A stretch of 64,000 nucleotides of DNA from positions 4,598,501 to 4,662,500 of the forward strand of contig NZ_CP016286.1 in NCBI RefSeq assembly GCF_001679785.1. Direction: 5' to 3'. A program made the position numbers and the translations under genes. Source of the stretch: Rhizobium leguminosarum (GTDB lineage Bacteria; Pseudomonadota; Alphaproteobacteria; Rhizobiales; Rhizobiaceae). Below the pieces are notes generated by a model that searched no databases, was not told the origin of the DNA, and saw only the letters and a program-made list of their open reading frames with translations. Shown here one piece after another: positions 17,539 through 27,012 of this stretch (the first letter of the stretch is position 1; the number at the start of each line of letters is the position of its first letter).

Positions 17539-17733
17539 CTAATAGCTGCACGGGCGATCATTGCCGAAACCATCTCGGCAAGCTGGTCTGAGAGAAAAGT
17601 CAGCGCTTCGAGATGTATACCCAACCGAACCCGTTTGCATTGAGTCATCGGAAGCCGTAGTGCAGGACGACGATGACATCGCGACCACGATGACTGCTGT
17701 CAAGGCTGCCAATAGTTTGCGAGTTTGAAGCAT
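17539..17733 (-). CDS. Small putative lipoprotein
   Basis: 64 aa. The N-terminus MLQTRKLLAALTAVIVVAMS is a short signal peptide followed by a lipobox-like SSSC, giving a Cys at residue 24. GAGGGG-type ribosome site lies just upstream. The remainder is short and polar with two more Cys pairs (RPACRDGFGNDRPCSY at the C-terminus). It belongs to no family I recognise. The longer frame reading through to 18927 is an artefact of the opposite-strand ABC gene. Confidence 0.65.
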   Translation of the reverse strand: MLQTRKLLAALTAVIVVAMSSSSCTTASDDSMQTGSVGYTSRSADFSLRPACRDGFGNDRPCSY

Positions 17734-17940
17734 CTGGTCACCCCTCACTTGCCAAATTTTGTCGTGCAATTCCTGCGCAAATAGGGCTGGTGTAGCGTTT
17801 CGATAACTGTCGTGGCCGATCAAGATATCGTTATTCGTTGAAAATCCGTTAGCAGCTTCGCTGTACGTGTTTTCTCGACCAAAGCCACCTACGGCACCGG
17901 CCTCATGAAACATTTCGATGTGTAAGCCGTTATCGCGCTT

Positions 17941-19950
17941 ATGGCCGACGCTAAACTCAATCCGACATCGGTCGACGGCACCGACGAACCGCACGGTGCC
18001 GAAAAGACGCGCCAGGAGAAGGCATCGACTGTCGAGGTCGTGCCGCCGCCAGATATCATTGAACCCGATCCGGAGTGGACGCCTGAGGAGGCCGAGCACG
18101 CGCGCAAGCGCTATTTGCTCAAGCGCTTCTGGATCACCGCGCGCCGTTTCTGGGGCCGTGGCGGTGACAAGCTCGCCTGGCCGTTGTCGATCGGGCTGCT
18201 TGCCATGATCTGCATGAATGTCGGCTTCCAGTATGGGATCAATCGCTGGAACCGCGCGATTTTCGACGCCATAGAGCGGCACGATGCCGGCACCGTCTAT
18301 TACCTCAGCGGCGTGTTCGTGCCGCTCGTGCTTGGAACCGTCGCCCTTGTCACCACACAGGTCGCTGTTCGCATGATGATCCAGCGGCGCTGGCGTTCCT
18401 GGCTGGCGACAGCAGTCATCGCGCGCTGGCTGGCAAACGGCCGATACTATCAGCTGAACCTCATCGGCGGCGACCACAAGAACCCCGAGGCCCGCATCTC
18501 GGAGGATTTGAGGATCGCCACCGAAGCCCCCGTCGATTTTACCGCCGGTGTCATCGCGGCGTTCCTGTCGGCCTCGACCTTCATCGTGGTGCTGTGGACG
18601 ATCGGCGGAGCCTTGACGCTGCCGATCGGAGGCTGGACCATCACCATTCCCGGCTTTCTCGTCGTCACCGCGGTCCTCTACGCCGCGATCACCTCCAGCG
18701 TGATCGCGGTGATCGGCCGCCATTTCGTGCAGGTCTCCGAGGTCAAGAACCAGGTAGAGGCCGAATTTCGCTACACGCTGACGCATGTGCGGGAAAACGG
18801 CGAGAGCATCGCGCTTCTCGGCGGCGAGGAGGAAGAGCGCAACGACCTCGACAAGACCTTCGGCAATGTGCTGCGGCAATGGGCGCTGCTTGCCCGCCAG
18901 CATATGCGCACGACGTTTGTGTCGCATGGGTCGATGCTGATTGCCCCTGTTGTGCCGCTCCTCCTTTGCGCCCCCAAATTTCTCGAAGGCAGCATGACGC
19001 TGGGCGAGGTCATGCAGGCAGCGTCAGCCTTCGCCATCGTCCAGACCGCCTTCGGCTGGTTGGTCGACAACTATCCGCGTCTTGCCGATTGGAACGCATG
19101 CGCGCGTCGCGTCGCGTCGCTGATGATGTCGCTCGACGGGCTGGAGCGTGCAGAACAGAGCGACTCGCTCGGGCGCATCAAGCATGGCCAAACCGAAAGT
19201 GAGGCGATGCTCAGCCTCAACGATCTCGCCGTGTCGCTTGACGATGGCACCGCGGTGGTCAAGGAAACCCGGGTCGAGATCCAGCCCGGCGAGCGGGTGC
19301 TTGTGTCAGGTGAATCCGGTTCGGGCAAGAGCACGCTGGTGCGGGCCATCTCCGGCCTTTGGCCGTGGGGTGGCGGGAGCGTCGATTTCCGCGCCGACAG
19401 GCGATTATTCATGTTGCCGCAACGATCTTATATTCCTTCGGGGACGCTTGGCCGTGCTGTCGCCTATCCCGGCGCCGCCGATAACTGGCCGCCGGATGAG
19501 ATCAAGTCGGCCCTCGACAAGGTGGGACTGGATTATCTGAAAGATAAGATCGAGGAAGACGCGCCATGGGACCAGACCTTGTCGGGCGGCGAAAAGCAGC
19601 GGCTGGCCTTTGCCCGTCTCCTGCTGCATAAACCCGATATCATCGTGCTGGATGAAGCAACCTCGGCACTCGACGAGAAGAGCCAGGACAAGATGATGCA
19701 GATGGTGATCGATGAATTGCCTAATGTCACCATCATCAGCGTCGCGCATCGCGCTGAGCTGGAAACCTTCCATAGCCGCAAGATCACCTTGGAGCGCCGC
19801 CGGGGCGGCGCAAAGCTTGTCAGCGATATCGATCTCATCCCGCGCAAAAGAAAGGGGAACTTGCTATCACGCGTCTTGGAGAACCGCCGCTCCCTGCCGA
19901 AGGGTAGCACGACCTCGAACAAGGCGCCGCAGCCGCAGAATAGAAATTGA
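17941..19950 (+). CDS. SbmA/BacA-type ABC transporter, fused membrane and ATPase domains
   Basis: 669 aa. A polar N-terminal tail (1-60) is followed by an SbmA_BacA-like membrane domain with about six segments (about 75-390), containing FQYGINRWNRAIFDAIERHD and YYQLNLIGGDHKNPEARISED. The ATPase domain is residues 420-640, with Walker [16 protein letters not shown], signature LSGGEKQRLAFARLL and Walker B DIIVLDEATSALDE. YddA/ExsE-like members of this class handle peptides, very long-chain fatty acids or vitamin B12-like cargo. In rhizobia, BacA relatives matter for legume peptide tolerance, but this fused type is distinct from BacA itself. It is monocistronic. Confidence 0.88.
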   Translation: MADAKLNPTSVDGTDEPHGAEKTRQEKASTVEVVPPPDIIEPDPEWTPEEAEHARKRYLLKRFWITARRFWGRGGDKLAWPLSIGLLAMICMNVGFQYGINRWNRAIFDAIERHDAGTVYYLSGVFVPLVLGTVALVTTQVAVRMMIQRRWRSWLATAVIARWLANGRYYQLNLIGGDHKNPEARISEDLRIATEAPVDFTAGVIAAFLSASTFIVVLWTIGGALTLPIGGWTITIPGFLVVTAVLYAAITSSVIAVIGRHFVQVSEVKNQVEAEFRYTLTHVRENGESIALLGGEEEERNDLDKTFGNVLRQWALLARQHMRTTFVSHGSMLIAPVVPLLLCAPKFLEGSMTLGEVMQAASAFAIVQTAFGWLVDNYPRLADWNACARRVASLMMSLDGLERAEQSDSLGRIKHGQTESEAMLSLNDLAVSLDDGTAVVKETRVEIQPGERVLVSGESGSGKSTLVRAISGLWPWGGGSVDFRADRRLFMLPQRSYIPSGTLGRAVAYPGAADNWPPDEIKSALDKVGLDYLKDKIEEDAPWDQTLSGGEKQRLAFARLLLHKPDIIVLDEATSALDEKSQDKMMQMVIDELPNVTIISVAHRAELETFHSRKITLERRRGGAKLVSDIDLIPRKRKGNLLSRVLENRRSLPKGSTTSNKAPQPQNRN

Positions 19951-19978
19951 AGTCCGCTTGCGGGCGAGCAACCGCTGC

Positions 19979-20359
19979 CTATTGCGCATTCTGGGGCAGG
20001 TTGTCGGTGATGTCGTAGTAGTCGCCTTTGTCAGCGACAAAGATATGCATTTTCAATTTGGTTTCGGTCGGGCCATCAAATGCACCCATCGCGACAGCAA
20101 TCCAGTCGTGATGAGGTGGGTCCCAAAACAGCGATGATCCACATACCCCGCAAAATCCACGCCTCACTTTTTCTGAGGATTGGTACCAAGTAACACTTTC
20201 ACCTCCCTGGATCGCGATCTGACGCCTTGGCACGTCGGTTGAAGCGAAAAAGTGGCCGGATTGTTTTCGGCATTTGGAGCAATGGCACGCGTCCGGCGCT
20301 CGCAGATCGCCTTCGATTTCGAAAGTTATGGCGCCACACAGGCAGGATCCTTTGTGCAT
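19979..20359 (-). CDS. GFA-family protein (glutathione-dependent formaldehyde-activating/CENP-V type)
   Basis: 126 aa from the ATG at 20359, which has GAGGAAGG upstream. The zinc ligands are clear: GSCLCGAITFEI (two Cys), ACHCSKCRKQSG (two Cys) and GFCGVCGSSLFW (two Cys). This is the standard GFA fold of about 130 aa. The family was named for formaldehyde-glutathione adduct formation, but most members have no proven substrate. It is a single gene between the ABC exporter and the MFS exporter. Confidence 0.9.
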   Translation of the reverse strand: MHKGSCLCGAITFEIEGDLRAPDACHCSKCRKQSGHFFASTDVPRRQIAIQGGESVTWYQSSEKVRRGFCGVCGSSLFWDPPHHDWIAVAMGAFDGPTETKLKMHIFVADKGDYYDITDNLPQNAQ

Positions 20360-20414
20360 AAGCCTTCCTCTCATAAGCCCAGTTGACGCCCATTTTCGCT
20401 CTGCTTTTCGGCCC

Positions 20415-21905
20415 CTAATGCGAGGCTGCCTCGCTTGCGACAGCCGCCCCCTCGCGCTTTTGGCTAGGCCCGACCGGGATCAGCCAGGTGGTGAAGAAGG
20501 TCAGCACCGCGACGACGACCACGCCCCAGAAGCTCCAGTGCAGGGCCGCGTTGAAGATCGAGCGGATCGCCGGATCGGCGGCGAGCGCCGAGAGCCCGGT
20601 TGGCTGGTTCAGCGCCTCATGCAGGCCTGCCGCCGCCTCGCCGCTCGCATAGTGGTTGATGCCGGCATTGAGGATGGCGCCGAGCACGGTGGCGCCGAGG
20701 GTATTGCCGAGGCTGCGGGCAAAGATGATCGAGGCCGTGGCGCTGCCGCGCATCGACCATTCGACGCTGTCTTGCACCAGCACGATGCTGGTGAGGCTGA
20801 TGAGGCCCATGCCGAAGCCCATGAAGAAGGAGCCGGCGCCGGCAACGATCGGCGAACTGTCAGGCGTCAGGAACAACAGGAAACAGGCGCCGAACGGAAA
20901 CATCAGGCTGCCGACGCGCAGCGTGCGGCGGATGCCGAAGGCCTTGTAGAAGCGGCTGGAGAGCATCACCGCCAGGGGCCAGCCGACGACGAGCATGGTG
21001 AGCGTGAAGCCTGCGACAAGAGGCGAGCGGCCGAGCACGCCCTGCACATAGAGCGGCAGGATTGTCGAAAGCCCGATCAGCGCCATGCCGGCCAGCAGCG
21101 TCGCCGCATTGCTGGTCGCAATCAGCCTTCGGCTCCAGAGCGGGATCGAAATGATCGGCTCCGGCGCCCGCTTCTCCTGGGCGAGAAAGAGAAGGCCCGT
21201 GACCACGAAGACGGCGAAAAGCGAAAGCAGGATCCAGGCGCTGGCATCGGTTTCCGTCAGCATGACGAGCAGTGCCACGATCGAGATCGAAAACAGCACC
21301 GATCCGAGGTAATCGATCTTTGCCTGCTTGTGCGCCACGTCCTCCTTGAGGAAGACCATGAAGGCGATGATCGAGATGACGCCGATCGGCAGGTTGATCC
21401 AGAAGATCCAGGCCCAGGAGATATTGTCGACGATGATGCCGCCGGCAAGCGGCCCGACGACGGCCGAGGTCGCCCAGACAGTCGCCATCGCGCCCTGCAC
21501 GCGGCCGCGCTCCTCCAGCTTGAAGAGATCGCCGATGATCGTCATCGTCACCGGCTGGATGGCGCCGGCGCCGAGCCCCTGCAGCAGCCGGAACAGCACC
21601 AGCGACATCATCGACCAGGCAAGCCCGCAGAGAGCCGAGCCGACCAGGAAGATCAGGATGCCGCCGATCAGCACCGGCTTGCGCCCAAAAATATCGGAAA
21701 GCTTGCCGTAGATAACAGTCGTCGTCGACTGCGCCAGTAGGAAGGCCGAAAACACCCAGCTGTAATAGGAAAAGCCGCCAAGCTCCCCGACGATGCGCGG
21801 CATCGCGGTCGCCACGATCGTCGCCTCGATCGCCACCATGAAGGTCGCCAGCATGATGGTGGCGACGATAAGCACGCGGTTCGAGCGTTGCGCTGCATTC
21901 GACAT
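20415..21905 (-). CDS. MFS multidrug exporter, DHA2 (14-TMS) family
   Basis: 496 aa with about 14 hydrophobic segments. MFS motif A is seen as GKLSDIFGRKPVLIGG at about 71-86, and motif C-like glycines in GPLAGGIIVDNISWAWIFWI (about 153-172). The first helix, ATFMVAIEATIVATAMPRI, is the DHA2/EmrB signature. It would use the proton gradient to export toxic organic compounds. The substrate cannot be told from the sequence. No dedicated regulator is adjacent. Confidence 0.9.
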   Translation of the reverse strand: MSNAAQRSNRVLIVATIMLATFMVAIEATIVATAMPRIVGELGGFSYYSWVFSAFLLAQSTTTVIYGKLSDIFGRKPVLIGGILIFLVGSALCGLAWSMMSLVLFRLLQGLGAGAIQPVTMTIIGDLFKLEERGRVQGAMATVWATSAVVGPLAGGIIVDNISWAWIFWINLPIGVISIIAFMVFLKEDVAHKQAKIDYLGSVLFSISIVALLVMLTETDASAWILLSLFAVFVVTGLLFLAQEKRAPEPIISIPLWSRRLIATSNAATLLAGMALIGLSTILPLYVQGVLGRSPLVAGFTLTMLVVGWPLAVMLSSRFYKAFGIRRTLRVGSLMFPFGACFLLFLTPDSSPIVAGAGSFFMGFGMGLISLTSIVLVQDSVEWSMRGSATASIIFARSLGNTLGATVLGAILNAGINHYASGEAAAGLHEALNQPTGLSALAADPAIRSIFNAALHWSFWGVVVVAVLTFFTTWLIPVGPSQKREGAAVASEAASH

Positions 21906-22092
21906 GACGATCCTCTTCGGGTGCTCCGCAGATGCCGGAAATATCGGCAGGCTGGCGAGATGTGGGGCGATGCGCCGCTTGCGGAGTGATGTGGCTCTTT
22001 TACGACCTCAAGCCCGGCCGGTAAAGCAGGCCGAGACCGGTTTCTGACGCCAGCCGTTGTTTTCGCGTGATGTCAGGGAAGTTTCGGCCGCA

Positions 22093-22130
22093 AGCGAAGG
22101 CCCGGCGCCATTCCGCTCCGGGCCTTCGCT
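22093..22130 (-). terminator. Stem-loop downstream of the Gly/Ser-rich protein gene
   Basis: Perfect 13-bp arms agcgaaggcccgg / ccgggccttcgct around a 12-base loop, 35 bases past the stop at 22165. There is no good T-tract on the minus strand, so termination strength is uncertain. Confidence 0.55.
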
Positions 22131-22164
22131 TTGACAGCAGGTAAGGCGAACAATCACCTCATCC

Positions 22165-22536
22165 TCATTGCGGGCATGCCTCGCCCAGCGAGCCGGTATC
22201 CGCGCTGCCGCTGGTGCAACCCGGTGTCTGCTGCAGGTTGGGATTGACCCCGCCGGGGTTGATCGTGCTGCGGCCGCTGTTGAGATTGACGCCGCCAGTG
22301 CCGGTCGTGCTGCCGGAATCGGTGCCGACAGACCCGGTGCCCGTTGCACCGCCGCCGACAGAACCAGTGCCAGCTGACCCGGCCCCGGCAGAACCGGCGC
22401 CCGAACTCCCTGACCCGCCAATGATCGGCGCCACCGAAAGCCGCCCATTGGAATCCGCACCCCCGGCCGTCTGCGCCAGCGCCGGGCCGGCCAAGCCGAT
22501 AGAAAGCAGCGATATCGCGATGAACTTGCAGGACAT
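22165..22536 (-). CDS. Small secreted Gly/Ser/Thr-rich protein
   Basis: 123 aa from the ATG at 22536, favoured because GGAG lies 6 bases upstream; an ATG at 22548 is the alternative. A Sec signal peptide (FIAISLLSIGLAGPALAQ, cleavage after ALA) precedes a low-complexity stretch of GSG/GAGSAG/GTGSVG repeats at about 38-80. The C-terminus holds two Cys (TPGCTSGSADTGSLGEACPQ). No enzymatic domain is recognised. Such proteins are common, poorly characterised secreted proteins in rhizobia. Function unknown. Confidence 0.68.
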   Translation of the reverse strand: MSCKFIAISLLSIGLAGPALAQTAGGADSNGRLSVAPIIGGSGSSGAGSAGAGSAGTGSVGGGATGTGSVGTDSGSTTGTGGVNLNSGRSTINPGGVNPNLQQTPGCTSGSADTGSLGEACPQ

Positions 22537-23046
22537 GATTTTCTCCATGCTTGTTGCCTCACGGGAGGAAACCGGCACGGGGTTGGCATTGTTCCTGTCG
22601 GGGTTGCGGTTTTCACGGTCGTTTGATTGGAACCGGGGAGACCGGTTTGCGGCCATTATATTCCATAAGTTCGCGTGCTGATTGCTTTCTTATCGGAGAA
22701 AGCTATCGTTGCCTTTCAATACTCAAGGTATCCATCTTTGCAGTTTCATCGCCATTTGCACGGCCAGCGAAGAGAGAAAACTCCTCGAAAGGTAGAAGCG
22801 GTCCACGCCAACGGGGCGAACCGAAAAGACTCTCGCGCGAAACCGCGCCTACAGGATTAAGGCTATCCAGGAATGCGAACTGCGCATCCAGTTGGCCGAC
22901 CATTACGAAGCCGAAACCGCCCGTCTTCGGCAAGTTTCCGGGGCTGATGTTGCTCGTCCGCGGTTAAGGGCGCTGACGCATTCACGTCCCAGAGGAAGCC
23001 TCGCAAATTTTCGGAAACCGATGACGTCCGCACCTTCCGCATCAGG
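22537..23046. other. Intergenic region between secreted protein and toxin gene
   Basis: No supported gene. One plus-strand stretch (about 22806-23050) reads as charged helical protein (e.g. RIKAIQECELRIQLADHYEA) in a frame with no start codon, so it may be a decayed reading frame. Otherwise nothing is seen. Confidence 0.4.
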
Positions 23047-23559
23047 CTAGCCTGTGGTCTCGTTCAAGGAAGCTGCAATGTCCTTTGTCGGCAAAATGAG
23101 ACGCCGCTCCATGTTCTTCGTCTCCTGAAAGCCGAATTTTTTATAAAAAGTGACAGCATCATCATCGAGAGCGTGGATTATCACGGCGCGAAAAGCGACT
23201 ACCTGCGCGGCGGAAACCACACTCAGGAGCGCGTTTTTAAGGAGTACTTTGCCAAGGCCCCTACCTTGATGATCGGCATCAACCGCAAGTCGGGCTAAAA
23301 CTGCAATCGGAATTTCGGTGGGAGATTTAGACCCCTTTACCGATCGGGAAACATCGTTTCGGTGTATCATACCTGCGCAAATCGAATGGTAACCTACCAC
23401 TCTGAAGTTTTCGTCCGCAATTACAAATGTACGAGTATATCCCTGCTCCTGATTATATAAGGCCATTTCCTTTAGCCACGAATCCAATGAGGGCTTCCCT
23501 GATGAGAAGCCCTCAATGATGTGATGATTTGTAATGGGGCAGGGCTTCCGATACGGCAA
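23047..23559 (-). CDS. GNAT-family toxin (TacT-like acetyltransferase)
   Basis: 170 aa. GNAT fold with the acetyl-CoA P-loop LARLAVDADHQGRGLGKVLL (R-x-x-G-x-G/A pattern in HQGRGLGK, about 95-102). The catalytic Tyr region is DDDAVTFYKKFGFQ at about 131-144. The start is 3 bases after the stop of a DUF1778 gene, the classic TacAT-like arrangement. Such toxins acetylate the amino acid on charged tRNAs and stop translation. The target tRNA is not predictable here. Confidence 0.9.
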   Translation of the reverse strand: MPYRKPCPITNHHIIEGFSSGKPSLDSWLKEMALYNQEQGYTRTFVIADENFRVVGYHSICAGMIHRNDVSRSVKGSKSPTEIPIAVLARLAVDADHQGRGLGKVLLKNALLSVVSAAQVVAFRAVIIHALDDDAVTFYKKFGFQETKNMERRLILPTKDIAASLNETTG

Positions 23560-23562
23560 ACG

Positions 23563-23841
23563 TCAGTCCATCCATTCTACTTTGGTCTGAAAAAGCTTGA
23601 CCAAGTTGTCTCTGGCTACGCCTGGAGCGGCAAGCTGGTCACTTACAGCGTCAAACACTTCAGCGGATACACCTATGAATCGTTGATCTAGCAACTCTTC
23701 TTGCGCGGTATATACAGAGGCTTCGGTCATGAACGCAGTTATGCTCTTTCCACAAACCTCAGCAGCGCGTGCGATTAGATCATGCGTTTCCGGTTCAATT
23801 CGAAGATTGACGGTTTTGGTTTTCCTAAGAGCGGACATCAT
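23563..23841 (-). CDS. DUF1778 antitoxin (ribbon-helix-helix, TacA-like)
   Basis: 92 aa. The N-terminal ribbon-helix-helix (TKTVNLRIEPETHDLIARAA) binds DNA and the GKSITAFMTEASVYTAQE segment is the DUF1778 hallmark. The C-terminal region wraps the toxin. It precedes the GNAT toxin by 3 bases, giving co-translation, and the complex normally represses its own promoter. A matching inverted repeat lies 40 bases upstream. Confidence 0.9.
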   Translation of the reverse strand: MMSALRKTKTVNLRIEPETHDLIARAAEVCGKSITAFMTEASVYTAQEELLDQRFIGVSAEVFDAVSDQLAAPGVARDNLVKLFQTKVEWMD

Positions 23842-23881
23842 ACTTCTCCATCAATCGCACAGGTGAATTGATTTGTGCGAC

Positions 23882-23904
23882 GTACTCGATGAACGTTCGA
23901 ATAC
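23882..23904. promoter_or_regulatory. Candidate operator of the DUF1778-GNAT pair
   Basis: gtactcga-N7-tcgaatac: 8-bp arms with one mismatch, 40 bases upstream of the antitoxin start. Its size and spacing suit two ribbon-helix-helix dimers. No experimental support. Confidence 0.35.
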
Positions 23905-24279
23905 GTCCATGTGTGGTCAATGTAAATACGTTTCCATAAATTTTCAATTACCGAAAAGGTTCCATTTCCGCTAATGCGCTGAAAGCATTTCTGGATTTCT
24001 TAATTCATAGGTCCGCGCCGACCTTATGGACGCAGAGGAGGTGCTGGATTCTAAAAATCAGCGCCGTTTCTCAATGCTTCCCCGGAATAGTCGCGTCACT
24101 ACCGATCGAGCAGCGAACTAACGGGAGCGACAGTTTGAACCTGTGAAGCACGACATTTTATCTGCCTTGCAATCAACGCACTCCTTTCCTAACGAACGGG
24201 TAACGGTGGGCTAAAAGGTGGATTGGCGAAAATCGTCAGTGCGAATAGGCAAGAAAAATCAGCCGTTTAAGCTAATAAA
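23905..24279. other. Intergenic region between toxin-antitoxin pair and tRNA-Thr
   Basis: AT-richer than the surroundings, with no open frame worth calling. It should hold the antitoxin promoter at one end. I see no other feature. Confidence 0.5.
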
Positions 24280-24355
24280 TGGTGCCGCTTGCAGGACTCG
24301 AACCTGCGACCCCATCATTACGAATGATGTGCTCTACCACCTGAGCTAAAGCGGC
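24280..24355 (-). tRNA. tRNA-Thr (anticodon CGU)
   Basis: Reverse complement starts gccgctttagctcaggtgg and ends with an encoded CCA. The acceptor gccgctt pairs with aagcggc. The anticodon stem catca/tgatg encloses loop TTCGTAA, giving anticodon CGU (reads ACG). T-arm gcagg-ttcgagt-cctgc is perfect. 76 nt including CCA. Confidence 0.95.
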
Positions 24356-24477
24356 GTTTCACGGCCGAAGCATGCGGCCTGCGATTTGCATGGCGCTGAT
24401 ACAGCCATTGTTGGAAGATTTCAAGCACCCTGTCATGGCTTTGGCAAAAAAGAGGGGAGGGGCCAAGAAGGCGCGCC

Positions 24478-25437
24478 TCAGAGCGTCAGCCGGGCGCGCG
24501 CCGCCCTGTATTCGGCCTCCAGCCGGTCGACGAGATTTGCCACCGGCTCGACGGCTTTGACGGCGCTGATGCCCTGGCCGCTGCCCCATATGTCCTTCCA
24601 GGCCTTGGCGCCGCCGACAGCCTGCTCGAAATCCATCTTCGAGACATCGGCTAAGGGGAGATTGTCCGGGTCCATGCCGGCAGCCACGATCGAGGGCTTG
24701 AGATAGTTGCCGTGCACGCCGGTGAAATAGTTGGAATAGACGATATCGCTGGCGGCCCCTTCGACGATCGCCTGCTTGTAGGCGTCTGCGGCGCGGGCTT
24801 CTTGCGTTGCGATGAAGGGCGAGCCGATATAGGCCATGTCGGCGCCCATCGCTTCTGCGGCGAGGATGGCGCCGCCGGTTGCGATTGCGCCGGCCAGCAG
24901 CAGCGGTCCGTCGAACCATTCGCGGATTTCTTGGGTCAGGGCAAAGGGCGACAGCGTGCCGGCATGGCCGCCGGCGCCTGCCGCGACCGCAATCAGCCCG
25001 TCGGCGCCCTTGCGGATCGCCGAATGGGCATGGCGGTTGTTGATAATGTCATGCAGCACGATGCCGCCATAGGAATGCACGGCGGCATTGACCTCGGGCA
25101 CGGCGCCGAGCGAGGAGATGACGATCGGCACCTTGTATTTGACGCAGAGCGTAAGATCGTGCTCCAGCCGCTTGTTCGACATATGGACGATCTGGTTGAC
25201 GGCAAAGGGCGCGGCCGGCCGCTCCGGATGGGCGGCGTCGTGGCGGGCGAGCTCCTCGGTAATCTCCGCCAGCCATTCGTCGAGTTGGCTTTCCGGCCGG
25301 GCGTTCAATGCCGGAAATGCGCCGACGATGCCCGCCTTGCATTGCGCCAGCGTCAGCGCCGGGTGCGAGATGATGAAGAGCGGCGAGCCGATGACCGGCA
25401 GTCTCAATTTGTCCCTCAGGATGGGGGGTAGGGCCAT
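24478..25437 (-). CDS. Nitronate monooxygenase (2-nitropropane dioxygenase family)
   Basis: 319 aa from the ATG at 25437, which has GGAGGTG at ideal distance; the frame runs back to 25452. An FMN TIM-barrel with PVIGSPLFIISHPALT at the N-terminus and the family motif AAGAGGHAGTLSPFAL at about 155-170 containing the key His. LLAGAIATGGAILAAEAMGADMAYIGSPF is the phosphate-binding region. It oxidises nitronates such as propionate-3-nitronate, using O2, for detoxification. It stands alone next to tRNA-Thr. Confidence 0.9.
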   Translation of the reverse strand: MALPPILRDKLRLPVIGSPLFIISHPALTLAQCKAGIVGAFPALNARPESQLDEWLAEITEELARHDAAHPERPAAPFAVNQIVHMSNKRLEHDLTLCVKYKVPIVISSLGAVPEVNAAVHSYGGIVLHDIINNRHAHSAIRKGADGLIAVAAGAGGHAGTLSPFALTQEIREWFDGPLLLAGAIATGGAILAAEAMGADMAYIGSPFIATQEARAADAYKQAIVEGAASDIVYSNYFTGVHGNYLKPSIVAAGMDPDNLPLADVSKMDFEQAVGGAKAWKDIWGSGQGISAVKAVEPVANLVDRLEAEYRAARARLTL

Positions 25438-25723
25438 GGTCATCACCTCCATTGACGTTTACGAAAACGTCAATCTCATAACAGAGATGAAAAGGCGATT
25501 AAAGACCGGCTGCCATGTCTTCGTCGATTTCGGCCCGAATATATACGTCCGAGAAAGCTAATAGAATAAGGCCCGTAAGCGGTGAAAGCTGCCGATATCC
25601 CCGCCGATCGACTGCGGCCGGCCCTCGCAAGGCTTGCGGTTTGCCGCACTTGCCGTTACCGAATTTTGATAGAGAACGGCAGGGATTGCAGTCCAATGCC
25701 GAGTTCAAGGTGAAGGACTGAAT

Positions 25724-26923
25724 GTGAGCGGATTAGAAACGGCCATCAGAACAGCGCTCGAGAATTCCGATCGCGACAATCCGGAGGTTCGAGCGAGGAT
25801 CTATCAGTCGGCCCGCCAGGCGCTGGAAGCCGGCCTGCGCAAGCAGGATATCACCGATTCCGAAGTTGTCGCCCATCACCGCCACCGCCTGGAAAGCACC
25901 ATTCACGCCATCGAAGGCGAGGAGCGCGACCGCCTTCACCCCCGCCAGAGGCCGCCTGAAGTGCCCGTGCCGCCGGTCGTTGAAATGCCGGCGCCGCCGG
26001 TTCCGCGCGGTGATGTGGCCGATATTGACAGCCTTATCGACAGTCCCGTGCCTGTGGGCGAAACCCGCACCCCCGAGGTAGCCTTCAGCCGCGGCGACGA
26101 GTCGAGCCTCGACGACGTGCATGCCGGCAATACCGATCATCTCGCTGCCGCTCCCGTCGGCGAGGAACGCCTTGCCCGCGGTCAGCGCGCCACCACCATG
26201 GATTTCCGCCCGGAGCGGGCGGCGGGCCGCCGTAAACCGCGCAAATTCTTTTCGCGGCTGCTCGTCTGGTGCGTGTTGCTTGCCTTCATCGGCATCGGCG
26301 CCTGGTGGGCGTATACGTCGGGCCTGCTGATGACGGCGGCCGAGCGCGACACCAGCGTCGCCAATCCGCCGGCAAGCACGCAGCCGGAGGATTTTACCGG
26401 CAATGACGACAGCGCCGGGAATGCGGGCTCTCACACAGAACAGCCGGTCACCATCGATCCGCAGAACAGTTTCTCGGCTGATTGGATCCCGCTGTTCAAG
26501 CCTGAGGACGCCGACAAGATGCAGACCGGCCCGCGGGCGCGCACCGAAAAGATCACCGAGAATGACGGTCCGGCCATTCGGCTGATTTCCGAAAGCGGTG
26601 CGGCCGATGGCAATATATCAATCAGCGTGCCGCCGTCGGTGCTGCAGCAGCTGGCCGGCAAATCCTCGACGATCGCGCTGACGCTGCAATCCACCACCGA
26701 CGAGCCGACGCAGATCACCGTCGAATGCAATTTCCAGACGCTCGGCAATTGCGCCCGCCACCGCTTCAACGTCACCCGGGAAAAATCGGATGCGCTGCTG
26801 CAGGTGAAGTTCGACCGCTCGCTCGCGCCGAATTCGCCGGGCACGCTGACGATCAACAGCGATCTCGACGGCAAGGCGCGCGGCATCAACCTCTTCGCCA
26901 TCCGCATCCTGCCGGGGCAGTAA
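25724..26923 (+). CDS. Hypothetical single-pass membrane protein
   Basis: 399 aa, GTG start with a GAAGGA-type site. Residues 1-90 are a charged helical region. Residues 75-105 are Pro/Val-rich (PPEVPVPPVVEMPAPPVP). One transmembrane segment lies at about 183-205 (LLVWCVLLAFIGIGAWWAYT) after a basic stretch, so the N-terminus is cytoplasmic. The C-terminal 190 residues would be periplasmic and have a beta-sandwich-like pattern (ISISVPPSVLQQLAGKSSTIAL, TITVECNFQTLGNCARHRFN). I do not recognise the family. It is not part of an operon. Confidence 0.75.
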   Translation: MSGLETAIRTALENSDRDNPEVRARIYQSARQALEAGLRKQDITDSEVVAHHRHRLESTIHAIEGEERDRLHPRQRPPEVPVPPVVEMPAPPVPRGDVADIDSLIDSPVPVGETRTPEVAFSRGDESSLDDVHAGNTDHLAAAPVGEERLARGQRATTMDFRPERAAGRRKPRKFFSRLLVWCVLLAFIGIGAWWAYTSGLLMTAAERDTSVANPPASTQPEDFTGNDDSAGNAGSHTEQPVTIDPQNSFSADWIPLFKPEDADKMQTGPRARTEKITENDGPAIRLISESGAADGNISISVPPSVLQQLAGKSSTIALTLQSTTDEPTQITVECNFQTLGNCARHRFNVTREKSDALLQVKFDRSLAPNSPGTLTINSDLDGKARGINLFAIRILPGQ

Positions 26924-27012
26924 GGCCGGTCCCGGCAGAGCCGGTGACCTCGGTCTCGGCAGAGCCGGTGACCCCGGCTTCGATTTCAGGAAGCCAGTCT
27001 GTTCCGAAAGCT

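Noticed and set aside
17539..18927. Long minus-strand frame ending in the small lipoprotein
   Set aside because: Only the last 64 codons have a ribosome site and signal peptide; the rest is antisense to the SbmA/BacA-type ABC gene.
20274..21740. 488-codon plus-strand frame opposite the MFS gene
   Set aside because: Antisense shadow of a clear 14-segment transporter, with no membrane segments or domain of its own.
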